Of a stretch of 64,000 nucleotides of DNA, positions 24,624 to 33,989 are shown in pieces. This DNA is from Bacteroidales bacterium (GTDB lineage: Bacteria > Bacteroidota > Bacteroidia > Bacteroidales > F082), in assembly GCA_017395365.1 (NCBI GenBank), contig JAFPUN010000002.1, forward strand, positions 49,126 to 113,125, read 5' to 3'. The position numbers and the translations under genes were made by a program. A model generated the notes under the pieces. That model saw only the letters and a program-made list of their open reading frames with translations. It ran no database searches and was not told the DNA's origin. Positions within the stretch are counted from its first letter, which is position 1, and each line of letters starts with the position of its first letter.

Positions 24624-25841
24624 TTACCATTTCAAGATCTTCTTGAAGTCGTAGTCCTCGGGATTCGGCAGATAGGCTTTGGCTGCTTCGTAGTCGGCAG
24701 GACCGATGTACTGCAAGCCCTCGTTGAAGATGAGCTCTGCCTTGGGACCGCTCAAGTTGACCAAACGCGGCTTGATCTTGCCGTTCTCATCTTCCACATC
24801 CTTGAGATACAACGGCTCAATCTCACCCTTGGGGTTGGCGGTGACCATAGCGCCACTCACGCCCTTGTCGAAGAGTTTCTTCACGCCATAGCCCAACAAC
24901 GAGCAGTAGGTCAGGTCGTAGCCATTGGGCTCGACGCAACGAATGCCATAGCCAATCTCGACAGGACGGCTCTTCACATTCAAGCCTAATGCCTTCAGGC
25001 GCTGCTGCAACAAGAGGTTGAAGATGTGTGCCTTACTGACATTGCCCAGCTCGGGATGGCCGTGCTCGTCGTAGGTGAAGGCCACACCCGACTTCTCGAT
25101 CTCCTCGTCGCTCATGAAGTGGAAAACGCCCTCGCTGATGATAGCCACGCCATAGTTGACGCCCAACAACTTGCGCTTCACGATGGAGCTCACCACCATC
25201 TTGATGATGGAATCGAAAGTCACTTGGGCATTATTGAACATCTCGGGGATGACCACCATCGGGCAGTGGCAGGCCGATGTCATGCCGAAAGCCAAGTGAC
25301 CCGCCTCGCGACCCATGGCGGAGACCACGAACCAGTTGCCGCTGGTACGAGCATCTTCGTAGATGGTCTGCACCAAATGCACGCCAGCGTCTTTAGCTGA
25401 ATAATAACCAAAAGTGGGGCTGCCTTCAGGCAAAGGCAGGTCATTGTCAATGGTCTTGGGCACATGGATATTCTGGATGGGGAAACCGCTGTTGGCCAAG
25501 AACTTGGAGATGCGGTTGGCCGTCGAAGCGGTATCATCGCCGCCGATGGTCACCAACAATTTAATGTTGTTCTTGACAAAAAACTCGGTGTTAAACTCCT
25601 CGTTCTTCGGTTTGTAACGGCTCATCTTCAAGGCAGAACCACCTTGTTTGAGGATGGCATCGGCATAGAGGAAGTCCATTTCGATGACATCTGGGTCGGG
25701 CTTGAAGAGGTTCTTGTAGCCTTCGTTGAGGCCGAGAACGCGATAACCGTCCTTGAGGAAGGTCTTGGCTACGGTGCTGATCACCGTGTTGATTCCAGGA
25801 GCCGGACCGCCGCCGGCGAGGATTACGATGGATTCTTTCAT
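24624..25841 (-). CDS. Pyrophosphate-dependent 6-phosphofructokinase
   Basis: A 405-residue PfkA-superfamily enzyme. GGDDT at residues 100-104 has Asp103 where ATP-dependent enzymes have Gly, and PKTIDND at 128-134 has Lys129. Both features mark pyrophosphate as phosphoryl donor (diphosphate:fructose-6-phosphate 1-phosphotransferase). The N-terminal glycine loop LAGGGPAPGINTV is intact, as is AMGREAGHLAFG in the substrate region. The enzyme makes fructose 1,6-bisphosphate reversibly, saving ATP, which fits the acetate-producing fermentation implied by pta-ackA. It is monocistronic and convergent to the C10 protease gene. Confidence 0.93.
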   Translation of the reverse strand: MKESIVILAGGGPAPGINTVISTVAKTFLKDGYRVLGLNEGYKNLFKPDPDVIEMDFLYADAILKQGGSALKMSRYKPKNEEFNTEFFVKNNIKLLVTIGGDDTASTANRISKFLANSGFPIQNIHVPKTIDNDLPLPEGSPTFGYYSAKDAGVHLVQTIYEDARTSGNWFVVSAMGREAGHLAFGMTSACHCPMVVIPEMFNNAQVTFDSIIKMVVSSIVKRKLLGVNYGVAIISEGVFHFMSDEEIEKSGVAFTYDEHGHPELGNVSKAHIFNLLLQQRLKALGLNVKSRPVEIGYGIRCVEPNGYDLTYCSLLGYGVKKLFDKGVSGAMVTANPKGEIEPLYLKDVEDENGKIKPRLVNLSGPKAELIFNEGLQYIGPADYEAAKAYLPNPEDYDFKKILKW

Positions 25842-25880
25842 TGTTATGTTGTTTAGTTAGTTCGTTGTTTCTCTTTTTCA

Positions 25881-25969
25881 GCGTCATCGCGGACTTGATC
25901 CGCGATCTCCTGAGCATTGGAGTATCCTTTGCGTTCAGGAGATGGCGGATGTCCCTCCGCCATGACGCT
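25881..25969. repeat. Interspersed palindromic element, copy 2
   Basis: GCGTCATCGCGGACTTGATC at one end and GGATGTCCCTCCGCCATGAC at the other form two hairpin arms around TCCTGA/TCAGGA. The reverse complement matches the element at 2072-2190. It separates the phosphofructokinase and GH92 genes. Confidence 0.8.
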
Positions 25970-25998
25970 CAGGGGGTAGGCTTGTCCTCCCCAGACTA

Positions 25999-28968
25999 TT
26001 ATTCTATCACCAGCTCATCACAGAAGATCCAAGCCTTCTGACCTGCGCCGACATGGCCTTCGGGGCAAGTGCCGATGGTCTTGGCCACCATCTTCACATA
26101 GCGGGCATTGGTGCGCGGACGCACTTCCATCTCCTGAACGAAAGCGCCGTCGGCATCAGTAGGCACATTGTTCTTCACCTTACCCACGCTGCGGAAACTC
26201 TTGCCGTCGTCGCTGACAAAATACTCCACCTCGGTTGGCATCCAAATCCAGGAGTAGATCTCCTGCAGGAAGCTTCCCGCCAAGCGGTTGATTTTCTTGC
26301 TTTGGCCCAAGTCGACGGTAGCGATGAGGTCGACACCATAATAGCCTTGCCACGAACCCGTGCGGAAGTTTTCACCTCCCCGCTGGTGATCGATGAGGGC
26401 CTTGAGGCCACCTGCCTCGTATTGCTCGTTGTATTTGTTCTCCAATTTCACGCTGTGACGCGCATCAATCAGATAGTATTGCGCGTCGATGGGCAGACTC
26501 CAGCGACCGTCTTGCTCTGCTGCGGCACATAGGGTCGCATTCTCTTTGAGACAAAGCGGCTGTTCATACAACTGGCCGTTCTCCCTTGGGTCTGTGCCGT
26601 CCATAGTATAGTATATCTTCACACCTTCCACAGGATGGCTCATACTCACCATGAGGCTATCGAAGAAAGTATCGGATTGGGCGTTGATGGTCGGAACGAT
26701 GACGATATTGTCGCCATGAGTACGCACCGCGGGGCAATTTTCGGGTTGCGTCGCCCAAGTGGAGTTGGACTGGTCGGTCATGGTAAATTCCAAGGTGCCG
26801 CCATTGTAGACCTCCTCAAAGGTGATGAAACTACGCTCCAAAGGTTGGCCATTCAGCTTGACCGACTTCACGAAGCAGTTCTTGTTGTTCAAGTTCTTGG
26901 CGATAACCTCAAACTGTTTGCCGTTCTCGAAGGTCAGACGGGTGCGCTCGAAGCGCGGCACGCCCAACACATAATACCCCGAAGCGGGTGTGGCGGGATA
27001 GAAGCCCATGCATGAGAGCACGGCCCATGCCGACATTTGACCACAGTCTTCATTGCCGGCATAGCCGTCACGACGGTCGGTATAGAAGTCATCCAGCACT
27101 TGTTTCACATATCTCTGCGTCTTGGCCGGCTGTCCGACGAAGTTATACATATACACCGTATTATGGCTCGGCTCGTTGCCATGGGCATATTGCCCGATGA
27201 GGCCCGTGATGTCGGGTTGCTCGCGGCCCGTCAAGTTGGAAGGGGCGTTGAAGAGGGCATCGAGTTTGGCCTCGTAAGCGTTCCAGCCACCCATCAGGTC
27301 GATATGGCCGTTCACATCCTGCGGCACAAAGAAACCGTATTGGTAGGAGTTGGCCTCGGTCAGTGTGAAATTGACCTGTGCGGGATCGAAGGGACGCGAC
27401 CAGCCGCCATTGCGACGGCCCTGGAAGAACTGGTTCTCGGGGTTGTAGATGTTCTTGTAAGCCTGTGCACGGGCATAGAACTCGTCGGCAATATCCTGCT
27501 TACCCATGTCCTCTGCCATGCGGGCCACGCACCAGTCGTCGTAGGCATATTCCAGCGTCTTGGAGACTGCCTCGCCTTCGACCTCAATCGGAATGTAGCC
27601 ATATTTCATGTAGGCACCCATGCCACGGAAGTCGTCTTTCTGACTGGCCACCATGGCTTCCAATGCCTTTTCCGTATCGAAGTCGCGGATACCCGCAAAA
27701 TAGGCGTCGGCGATGACGGGGATGGCGTGGTTGCCGATCATGCAGTAGGTCTCGTTGGCGGCCAGCTCCCAGATGGGCAGCATGTGGTGCGGGTTGGTCT
27801 CGTACTTATTAATAAAGGTGTTGATGAAATCGAGGGTGCGCTCGCGCTGCATGAGGCTAAAGAGCGGATGCAGGCTACGGAAGGTATCCCACAAAGAGAA
27901 CACAGTGTAAACGGGTCTTTCGGACTTATAGACCTGCAGGTCGTGGGCACGATAGCGTCCATCGGCATCGCTGAAGAGGTTGGGCGCCACCATGCAGTGG
28001 TAAAGCGCCGTATAAAACACCGTCTTGTTCGACTCGTTGGGGTCGCTCACCTCATAGCGGAGCAGTTCCTTGTTCCACTTGTCATATGCTTTTTGCTTTA
28101 GAGCATCGAAATCAAAGTCATTGTCGGCAAGTTCGGCTTTCAGGTTGTTCTTGGCGCCTTCCACATCGACAGCAGAGATAGCGATGCGCATAGTGATTTG
28201 CTCACTTTCCTCGGTATCAAATTCAAAACAAGCTTTCAATTTGACGCTTGCAGCGGTATCAGCGACCAACTTTTCACCATCGTCAAAGAAAGCATGACTC
28301 TTGAAAGGCTTCGAAAACTCGGCGTAAAAATAAAGGTACTGCTCGTTGGCCCAGTCGCGGGTGCGGCGGAAACCGCTGATGGCGTTCTCGCCTTCCACTT
28401 TGAGGTTGGCTTCATACACAAACTCGTCGTTAACACCCTCCACCATATCCAGGAACATATGGGCATCAGCGCTCTTGGGGAATGTGCAGCGCATCATACC
28501 CACACGGTCGCCCGTGGTGAGTTCGACCTTCGTATTGTAATCATCAAGCAGGACGGCATAATAGCCTGCCTTGGCATCCTCGTTCTCATGCTGGAATGCC
28601 GACCGGTAACCCGAAGCGGTATTGTTTTCATCACCCTTGTCGAGTTTCACCTCGCCCACGATGGGCATAAAACGAAAATCACCATAATCGGAGCAGCCGG
28701 TGCCACTGAGGTGGGTGGTGCTGAAGCCGAGGATGGTGTTGTCGGAGGTGTGGTAGCCCGAACAGCCGTCCCAGTCGTTCATACGGGTGTCGGGGCTGAA
28801 CTGCACCATGCCGAAAGGCACCGTGGCGCCCGGGAAGGTGTGGCCGTGGCCACCCGTCCCGATGAAGGGGTCTACATATTGGGCCGCATCGGTGACGAAG
28901 TCGGCCTTGGGTTCCTGTGTACATGCCGCGAGGGCAAGAAGCAATAAGGGTAGGAATAGTTTTTTCAT
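25999..28968 (-). CDS. GH92 alpha-mannosidase lipoprotein with C-terminal discoidin-like domain
   Basis: 989 residues from the ATG at 28966-28968. The lipoprotein signal is MKKLFLPLLLLALAAC. The GH92 region begins QYVDPFIGTGGHGHTFPGAT with VPFGMVQFSPD and continues to about residue 725. It includes WELAANETYCMIG and GNEDCGQMSAWAVLSCMGFYP (about residues 635-655), the conserved GH92 catalytic region. The remaining part has a short chitobiase-like beta domain (about 760-830) and an F5/8 type C domain (about 840-989) ending KMVAKTIG and FCDELVIE. GH92 enzymes are Ca-dependent exo-alpha-mannosidases acting on host or yeast mannans and N-glycans. No SusC/D genes are adjacent, so this is an orphan glycosidase gene. 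Confidence 0.93.
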   Translation of the reverse strand: MKKLFLPLLLLALAACTQEPKADFVTDAAQYVDPFIGTGGHGHTFPGATVPFGMVQFSPDTRMNDWDGCSGYHTSDNTILGFSTTHLSGTGCSDYGDFRFMPIVGEVKLDKGDENNTASGYRSAFQHENEDAKAGYYAVLLDDYNTKVELTTGDRVGMMRCTFPKSADAHMFLDMVEGVNDEFVYEANLKVEGENAISGFRRTRDWANEQYLYFYAEFSKPFKSHAFFDDGEKLVADTAASVKLKACFEFDTEESEQITMRIAISAVDVEGAKNNLKAELADNDFDFDALKQKAYDKWNKELLRYEVSDPNESNKTVFYTALYHCMVAPNLFSDADGRYRAHDLQVYKSERPVYTVFSLWDTFRSLHPLFSLMQRERTLDFINTFINKYETNPHHMLPIWELAANETYCMIGNHAIPVIADAYFAGIRDFDTEKALEAMVASQKDDFRGMGAYMKYGYIPIEVEGEAVSKTLEYAYDDWCVARMAEDMGKQDIADEFYARAQAYKNIYNPENQFFQGRRNGGWSRPFDPAQVNFTLTEANSYQYGFFVPQDVNGHIDLMGGWNAYEAKLDALFNAPSNLTGREQPDITGLIGQYAHGNEPSHNTVYMYNFVGQPAKTQRYVKQVLDDFYTDRRDGYAGNEDCGQMSAWAVLSCMGFYPATPASGYYVLGVPRFERTRLTFENGKQFEVIAKNLNNKNCFVKSVKLNGQPLERSFITFEEVYNGGTLEFTMTDQSNSTWATQPENCPAVRTHGDNIVIVPTINAQSDTFFDSLMVSMSHPVEGVKIYYTMDGTDPRENGQLYEQPLCLKENATLCAAAEQDGRWSLPIDAQYYLIDARHSVKLENKYNEQYEAGGLKALIDHQRGGENFRTGSWQGYYGVDLIATVDLGQSKKINRLAGSFLQEIYSWIWMPTEVEYFVSDDGKSFRSVGKVKNNVPTDADGAFVQEMEVRPRTNARYVKMVAKTIGTCPEGHVGAGQKAWIFCDELVIE

Positions 28969-29039
28969 AGAATCCATATTTGAGGGTGTAAAAGTAGAAA
29001 TAAAAACTGTCCGTTTTACAAGAGCAGGTGTTTTTTTGA

Positions 29040-29218
29040 GATTCCCAAGGGAATGGAGTTTCTCCAACCTGTTGTTATCCGCGGCGGCTTATGACGTTCC
29101 CAACAATGAATTCTTTTCTGCCGCCGCTAAACATAAAACAAACACCTCTCCATTCCCGCAGGGAATCCTCTGCCGCCGCATTACACGCCGAACTTATTCT
29201 CCATTCCCTACGGGAATC
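29040..29218. repeat. Nested palindromic element, copy 2, plus an extra right half
   Basis: The full element is 29040-29168: outer arms ATTCCCAAGGGAATGGAG and CTCCATTCCCGCAGGGAATC, inner arms GCGGCGGC and GCCGCCGC, loop 31 nt. A second right half follows at 29172-29218 (GCCGCCGC to GGGAATC). It lies in the roughly 390 bp gap between the GH92 gene and the first Asp-box gene; the rest of the gap holds promoter sequence. Confidence 0.85.
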
Positions 29219-29294
29219 TCTGGCACAACTTTTGCAACGATACCTAATTTGGACAAAAAAAAGTCATTTTAGCTTCCATAATCAAAAAAATGTC

Positions 29295-29302
29295 TATATT
29301 TG
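29295..29302 (+). promoter_or_regulatory. -7 box of the first Asp-box gene
   Basis: TATATTTG followed by TAG, 62 bp before the ATG, in an AT-rich stretch. Confidence 0.6.
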
Positions 29303-29364
29303 TAGCCTCAAAATTGAGCACAATCATAATCACAAATTATTAACTCATTAAAAAACAAAACATC

Positions 29365-31467
29365 ATGAAGAAATTGTTTTTACTAACTTTGAGCCTTGCT
29401 TTAGGCTTTAGTGCAATCGCACAACATCGCGTTGCAAAGTCTGACATCCGTTCAGGTGTTGCCCGCGACCAAAAAGTTACCGTAGGCAAAGACATGGCAG
29501 AACCCACTGCTGCCCAATTTGCCCCTCAAGCCCCCGTCGTGGTGAGCAGCAGATATCAAGGCGACCTTGATTACGCTGGTACCATCATGACCTTCTACGA
29601 CCTCCAGTCGAACCAGTTTGTTGCCAACCGTATGTATCAGCTGCCCAATGGTTCGGTTGGTGTTACCGCCACCATGTCGCACCTGACCAGCAACTCTTCC
29701 GTTCCGGATCGTGGTACGGGTTACAACTTCTACAAGCCCATGGAAAGCAAAGAGTTTTCCTCTGGCGAATGGATCTTTGGCACTGTCGAAAACGGTGAAG
29801 GCCCCGATGCTCGCGTTGAGACCTGGATGTCGGGTTGGCCGACCATCGCCCAATGGGGTGATAATGGCGAAATCCTCCTTTCTCACGGCAATGGAGCTTT
29901 GAACTGCTACACCAGAGAGCACGCCGGTGAAGGCGAATGGCAATTCCGTGGCGCTCTGCCGAACTATCCCGAAGGCTATCCCTACAATGAATACCCGACC
30001 TGGCCGAGAGTGGTCACCACTGGCGATCACCACAATATCATCCACGTGGCTGCCGCTTTGCAACACAGCATCAGCAGCGACGAGACCGACATCCGTACGG
30101 TGTTGTTCCGTTCGGAAGACGCCGAAAACTGGACGGTGAGCTATGGTCCCCTCGAGGAGTACAACTATCACATCGGCACTTTCTCGGCTGACGACTATGC
30201 CCTGGCTGCCAATGGTCACACCGTGGCCCTCCTCTATTCCGGCCAACTGACCAACAGCGTCTGGATGTTCAAGTCGACCGACGACGGTCTGACCTGGAAC
30301 ACCTTCAAGATTTGGGAGAACCCCTATGAAGGCAGATCATTCGATTTTGAAAATGGTGAGCCTTGGGGCATGGAAGACACCCTCTTCATCCCCATGAATG
30401 GTGCCATCACCGTCGACAACAATGGCACTGCCCACGTTGCCCTCAACACCCACGAAATCATCCACACCACGGATAACGAGGAAGGCTACTACACCTTGTA
30501 CTATGGCCGCACCGTTGACGGCATCCTCTATTGGAACGACACCCAAGAGGCTCCTATGCAAGACACCGAGCACCCTGAATACACAGATCCTCACCTCAGA
30601 AATCCCAACCCGCACCATGTTGCTCGTCTGTGGTGGCCGGATCCCGAAAACCCGGGTTATGTCACCATCGTGGGCGACACCACCAAATGGATCGGTTGGA
30701 TGCCCTACTATGAGGAGTTTGGTGATTGGAGCAACTGGACCAACTATTATTATCACGGCGATGACTACTATCCCAAGTTTTATGGTACTTCTGGTCAACC
30801 CGCCCTTTCGTGCGACCCCCAAGGCAACCTGGCTTGCGCCTATTCAGCACCTTGCTCGGATCCCGATAATAGCGGCTACTACAACATGAATGGCAACCAA
30901 TACTTCTTCAGACATGTCTATGTAAGCTATCGCAATGTCGACGAAGGTTATTGGCATCAAATCATTGACGACATCTCCGATGGTCAAGATGCCTTCGAAT
31001 TCAGTGAGCAAGAGAACACCTTCACCATGTCGGTGCCCAACACCGTCAACGATGGTGAATTCTGGTTCGGCTTCCAAACCGACCCGGACGTCGGCTGGTG
31101 GTGGGGCTCCAATGCCGCCCAGACCCAAGCCTCTGAAAACGTCATCAATGCCGTCAGAGTTCTTGCCGATCCCGAAATGGTGAACGTCCCCGAAAACCAT
31201 GATGCCGTCAATCCTGTGACCACCACCCGCATCTATCCCAACCCCGTCGTCGACCAAATGACCATCGAAGTGAACGCCGCCCAGGCTTCCGAGATGAGCA
31301 TCAGCGTCTACAACCTCATGGGCCAGAAGGTGATGGACAAGAACGTCAGCATCAACACGGGTATCAACACCCCGACCATCAACACCAGCAGCCTCAGCAG
31401 CGGCGTCTACTTCGTCACCGTGAAGGCCAACGGCTTTGAGAACACCATGAAGTTCGTTGTGAAGTAA
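29365..31467 (+). CDS. T9SS-secreted Asp-box (BNR/sialidase-fold-like) protein, paralogue A
   Basis: 700 residues. Signal peptide MKKLFLLTLSLALGFSAIAQ; large central domain rich in Trp, Tyr, Asp and Gly; C-terminal T9SS type A domain from about residue 620 (RIYPNPVVDQMTIEV ... GVYFVTVKANGF). One clear Asp-box, STDDGLTW, is at about residue 305, and several degenerate ones are visible, suggesting a beta-propeller such as sialidases have. I see no Arg triad or other catalytic signature, so an enzymatic role cannot be claimed; glycan binding or degradation at the cell surface is possible. A paralogue follows at 31974 after a terminator and repeats. Confidence 0.82.
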   Translation: MKKLFLLTLSLALGFSAIAQHRVAKSDIRSGVARDQKVTVGKDMAEPTAAQFAPQAPVVVSSRYQGDLDYAGTIMTFYDLQSNQFVANRMYQLPNGSVGVTATMSHLTSNSSVPDRGTGYNFYKPMESKEFSSGEWIFGTVENGEGPDARVETWMSGWPTIAQWGDNGEILLSHGNGALNCYTREHAGEGEWQFRGALPNYPEGYPYNEYPTWPRVVTTGDHHNIIHVAAALQHSISSDETDIRTVLFRSEDAENWTVSYGPLEEYNYHIGTFSADDYALAANGHTVALLYSGQLTNSVWMFKSTDDGLTWNTFKIWENPYEGRSFDFENGEPWGMEDTLFIPMNGAITVDNNGTAHVALNTHEIIHTTDNEEGYYTLYYGRTVDGILYWNDTQEAPMQDTEHPEYTDPHLRNPNPHHVARLWWPDPENPGYVTIVGDTTKWIGWMPYYEEFGDWSNWTNYYYHGDDYYPKFYGTSGQPALSCDPQGNLACAYSAPCSDPDNSGYYNMNGNQYFFRHVYVSYRNVDEGYWHQIIDDISDGQDAFEFSEQENTFTMSVPNTVNDGEFWFGFQTDPDVGWWWGSNAAQTQASENVINAVRVLADPEMVNVPENHDAVNPVTTTRIYPNPVVDQMTIEVNAAQASEMSISVYNLMGQKVMDKNVSINTGINTPTINTSSLSSGVYFVTVKANGFENTMKFVVK

Positions 31468-31493
31468 GTTCAACACTCACACAACGTGAAACC

Positions 31494-31521
31494 AAAAAGG
31501 AGGCTTCGGCCTCCTTTTTTT
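31494..31521 (+). terminator. Rho-independent terminator of Asp-box gene A
   Basis: GGAGGC-TTCG-GCCTCC with a UUCG-type tetraloop, preceded by A5 and followed by T7. Confidence 0.9.
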
Positions 31522-31527
31522 GTGAGG

Positions 31528-31845
31528 TTCCCTTCGCGAAATAGAGTTTCTTCATCTTTCTTATATCCGCGGCGGCTTGTCGTGTTTCCAACATTCAAAT
31601 CTTTTCTGCCGCCGCTTGATAGATGAAACTCATTCTCCATTCCCGAAGGGAATCTCCTACATTTGGGATTCCCTGCGGGAATGGAGTTTCTTCATCTTTC
31701 TTATATCCGCGGCGGCTTGTCGTGTTTCCAACATTCAAATCTTTTCTGCCGCCGCTTGATAGATGAAACTCATTCTCCATTCCCGAAGGGAATCTCCTGC
31801 CGCCGCAATTATAATACAAACAGCTCTCCATACCCGAAAGGAATC
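31528..31845. repeat. Nested palindromic element, copies 3 and 4 in tandem plus a half copy
   Basis: Copy 3 is 31528-31654 (its left arm is degenerate: TTCCCTTCGCGAAATAGAG). Copy 4 is 31668-31794, with period 140 bp. A right half follows at 31799-31845. Inner arms are GCGGCGGC/GCCGCCGC with an identical 31-nt loop in both copies. It fills the gap between the terminator of Asp-box gene A and the promoter of gene B. Confidence 0.88.
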
Positions 31846-31880
31846 TTCTATAAAAACCGAAAAAAAAACTCCAAAACCAC

Positions 31881-31909
31881 TTGCATATTAGAAAAAACCA
31901 TTATCTTTG
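31881..31909 (+). promoter_or_regulatory. Promoter of Asp-box gene B
   Basis: TTG at 31881-31883, 18 nt, TATCTTTG at 31902-31909. The leader before the ATG is about 60 nt. Confidence 0.65.
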
Positions 31910-31973
31910 CTCCACATTTCCTATAAAAGAAAACACAATCAATCAACTCAATTATCAACTAAAACCACACAAA

Positions 31974-33932
31974 ATGAAAAAGTTATTTACTTTAGCTTTA
32001 GCCTTGTTGGTAGCCATGGCTGGCTACTCGCAAGTGAGAACGATGTCTCACAAAGACGTCAAGCACAATGTGGCCACCATGCAGAAGGCCAATGGCTTTG
32101 AGACGCTGCAGAATGTGCAGACCGAGCCTACCATGATGCGTGCCGAACCGACCGAGTTGGACTACAGCACCTACGACTGGCAGACCAACGCTGGCTACAT
32201 CACCAGAACGATCACTTGGCCTGATGGCATCGCCAACTTTGCCTCCACTTGGGCCAGCACCACTAGCTACAGCGACCGTGGCACCAACATCGCCACCTAT
32301 GACAGTGAAAAAGACGAATGGATTCCGCTCGGTGGCCGTATCGAAAACGAGAGAACCGGCTTCGGCTCCATCGCCCGCTACAAAGAGAACGGCATCGTCA
32401 TTGCAGCCCACACTGCCGACAACCTCGGCATCTACATCGCTGAAGACAAGGACAATATGACGCCTGAATGCGCCACCGGTGTCCTTTACACCAACAACCC
32501 TGACTACACCCACCCCTCGGTGATGACCTCGGGTGCCGAGCGCGACATCATCCATGTGGCTGCTGCCAAGTTCACGGCTTGGGAAGGCGAAGTGTATGAG
32601 CCCATCCGCTACTGGCGTTCGAGCGACGGCGGCCAGACCTGGGACAAGGAGTGCGTCGAACTGCCCTTCACGACTGCTGAATACGGCCTCAACTGGGGTA
32701 CCAACACCTATTATTGGATGGAGACCACCGAAGACAACCGCCTCGCCCTTGTCATCAACAACACTTGGAGCGACGGTATGGTCATCTACAGCGACGACAA
32801 CGGCGAAACCTGGGAAAGAAAGGTGTTCTATCACCATCCCGATCCGTTTGGAACCTGGCCGAGTGAGGGTTGGGGCTTCGGCTGCCCCCGCTGGACTTCC
32901 TGCCAATGGAATGCCAACGGCGAGCTCTGCATGGCCTACGAATGGAACGGCACCAACGACGTAGCCACCTCTGAAGATGGTGGTTATTTCCCGGGCATGG
33001 GCGGTGTCGCTTTCTGGAGCGAATACCTGCCTTTCCAAGGTTATAACGACGGCAGCTACGGTTATGGTTACGACCCCAACAACCCGATTACCCCCACTCA
33101 CGGTCAGCCCTTCATCATCGACACGGCCTATATCTATGAAGACCTCTTTGCTTCATGGTGGCCTTGGAGCGACGCCAACCATGAGATGTGGCCCGAGTAT
33201 TTCGGCTCCCTCGCACCTTTGACCGACGAAGGTTTCTGGGAAGATCCCTATGAAGCCACTGAATTCAACATTGACGTGACCGAAGCCCTCGGTGACCTTC
33301 ACGGACACTACAACTGCGGTATCTGCGCCATGCCTATCCTTTGCATGGTGCCCGGCACTGGCGGCAGCGACATGGTTGCTGTGTGGATGATGATGGATGA
33401 AAACAACATGGATGCCGACAGATACTTCTTCAAGATTTTCGCCAACTACTCGGGCGACGGCGGTCTCACTTGGTCGCACTTCGAACCCCTTACTTGGGAC
33501 TTCCAATTCACCAACAGTGAATTCGCCTATCCTCAAGCCACTGTCATCGGTCACACCCTCGTTGTGGCCGTGCAAGAAGACGGTGCTCCCGGCACTTATG
33601 TCCAATCAGAAGAGGGTGCCAGCCAAAGCGCCAACGATAACTTCTATCGTGGCTTGACCTTCGAGCTGGATGAACTCTTCCCGAATGCCGGTGTTGGTGT
33701 TCCGGAAGTGAACCACAACACGCACATGAGCGTCTATCCCAACCCCGCTGTCAACCAGCTGCAAGTCGTCCTCAGCCAGAACGCTGACATCGTGATCTAC
33801 AACATGATGGGTCAGAGCGTGATGAGCGTCAAGGGCAACGCTGGCGTCAACAGCGTCAACATCAGCGAACTCACTGCTGGCGTCTACTTCGTGAATGCTG
33901 GCAACGACACGCAGAAGCTCATCGTGAAGTAA
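31974..33932 (+). CDS. T9SS-secreted Asp-box (BNR/sialidase-fold-like) protein, paralogue B
   Basis: 652 residues from the ATG at 31974; the frame extends upstream through the promoter. Signal peptide MKKLFTLALALLVAMAGYSQ. Three clean Asp-boxes, SSDGGQTW (about residue 214), SDDNGETW (about 272) and SGDGGLTW (about 491), indicate a beta-propeller. The T9SS type A domain begins SVYPNPAVNQLQVVL near residue 585. The pattern RDIIHVAAA is shared with paralogue A (HNIIHVAAA), supporting common origin. No sialidase catalytic set is evident. It has its own promoter and terminator; repeats lie on both sides. Confidence 0.83.
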   Translation: MKKLFTLALALLVAMAGYSQVRTMSHKDVKHNVATMQKANGFETLQNVQTEPTMMRAEPTELDYSTYDWQTNAGYITRTITWPDGIANFASTWASTTSYSDRGTNIATYDSEKDEWIPLGGRIENERTGFGSIARYKENGIVIAAHTADNLGIYIAEDKDNMTPECATGVLYTNNPDYTHPSVMTSGAERDIIHVAAAKFTAWEGEVYEPIRYWRSSDGGQTWDKECVELPFTTAEYGLNWGTNTYYWMETTEDNRLALVINNTWSDGMVIYSDDNGETWERKVFYHHPDPFGTWPSEGWGFGCPRWTSCQWNANGELCMAYEWNGTNDVATSEDGGYFPGMGGVAFWSEYLPFQGYNDGSYGYGYDPNNPITPTHGQPFIIDTAYIYEDLFASWWPWSDANHEMWPEYFGSLAPLTDEGFWEDPYEATEFNIDVTEALGDLHGHYNCGICAMPILCMVPGTGGSDMVAVWMMMDENNMDADRYFFKIFANYSGDGGLTWSHFEPLTWDFQFTNSEFAYPQATVIGHTLVVAVQEDGAPGTYVQSEEGASQSANDNFYRGLTFELDELFPNAGVGVPEVNHNTHMSVYPNPAVNQLQVVLSQNADIVIYNMMGQSVMSVKGNAGVNSVNISELTAGVYFVNAGNDTQKLIVK

Positions 33933-33953
33933 TTCACTTAAACACACACTATG

Positions 33954-33983
33954 AAAAAAGGAGGCCAAAAGCCTCCTTTTTTT
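33954..33983 (+). terminator. Rho-independent terminator of Asp-box gene B
   Basis: A6 then GGAGGC-CAAAA-GCCTCC then T7. The sequence after the stem, GTGAGGTTCCCTTCG, is the same as after the terminator at 31494-31521. Confidence 0.88.
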
Positions 33984-33989
33984 GTGAGG

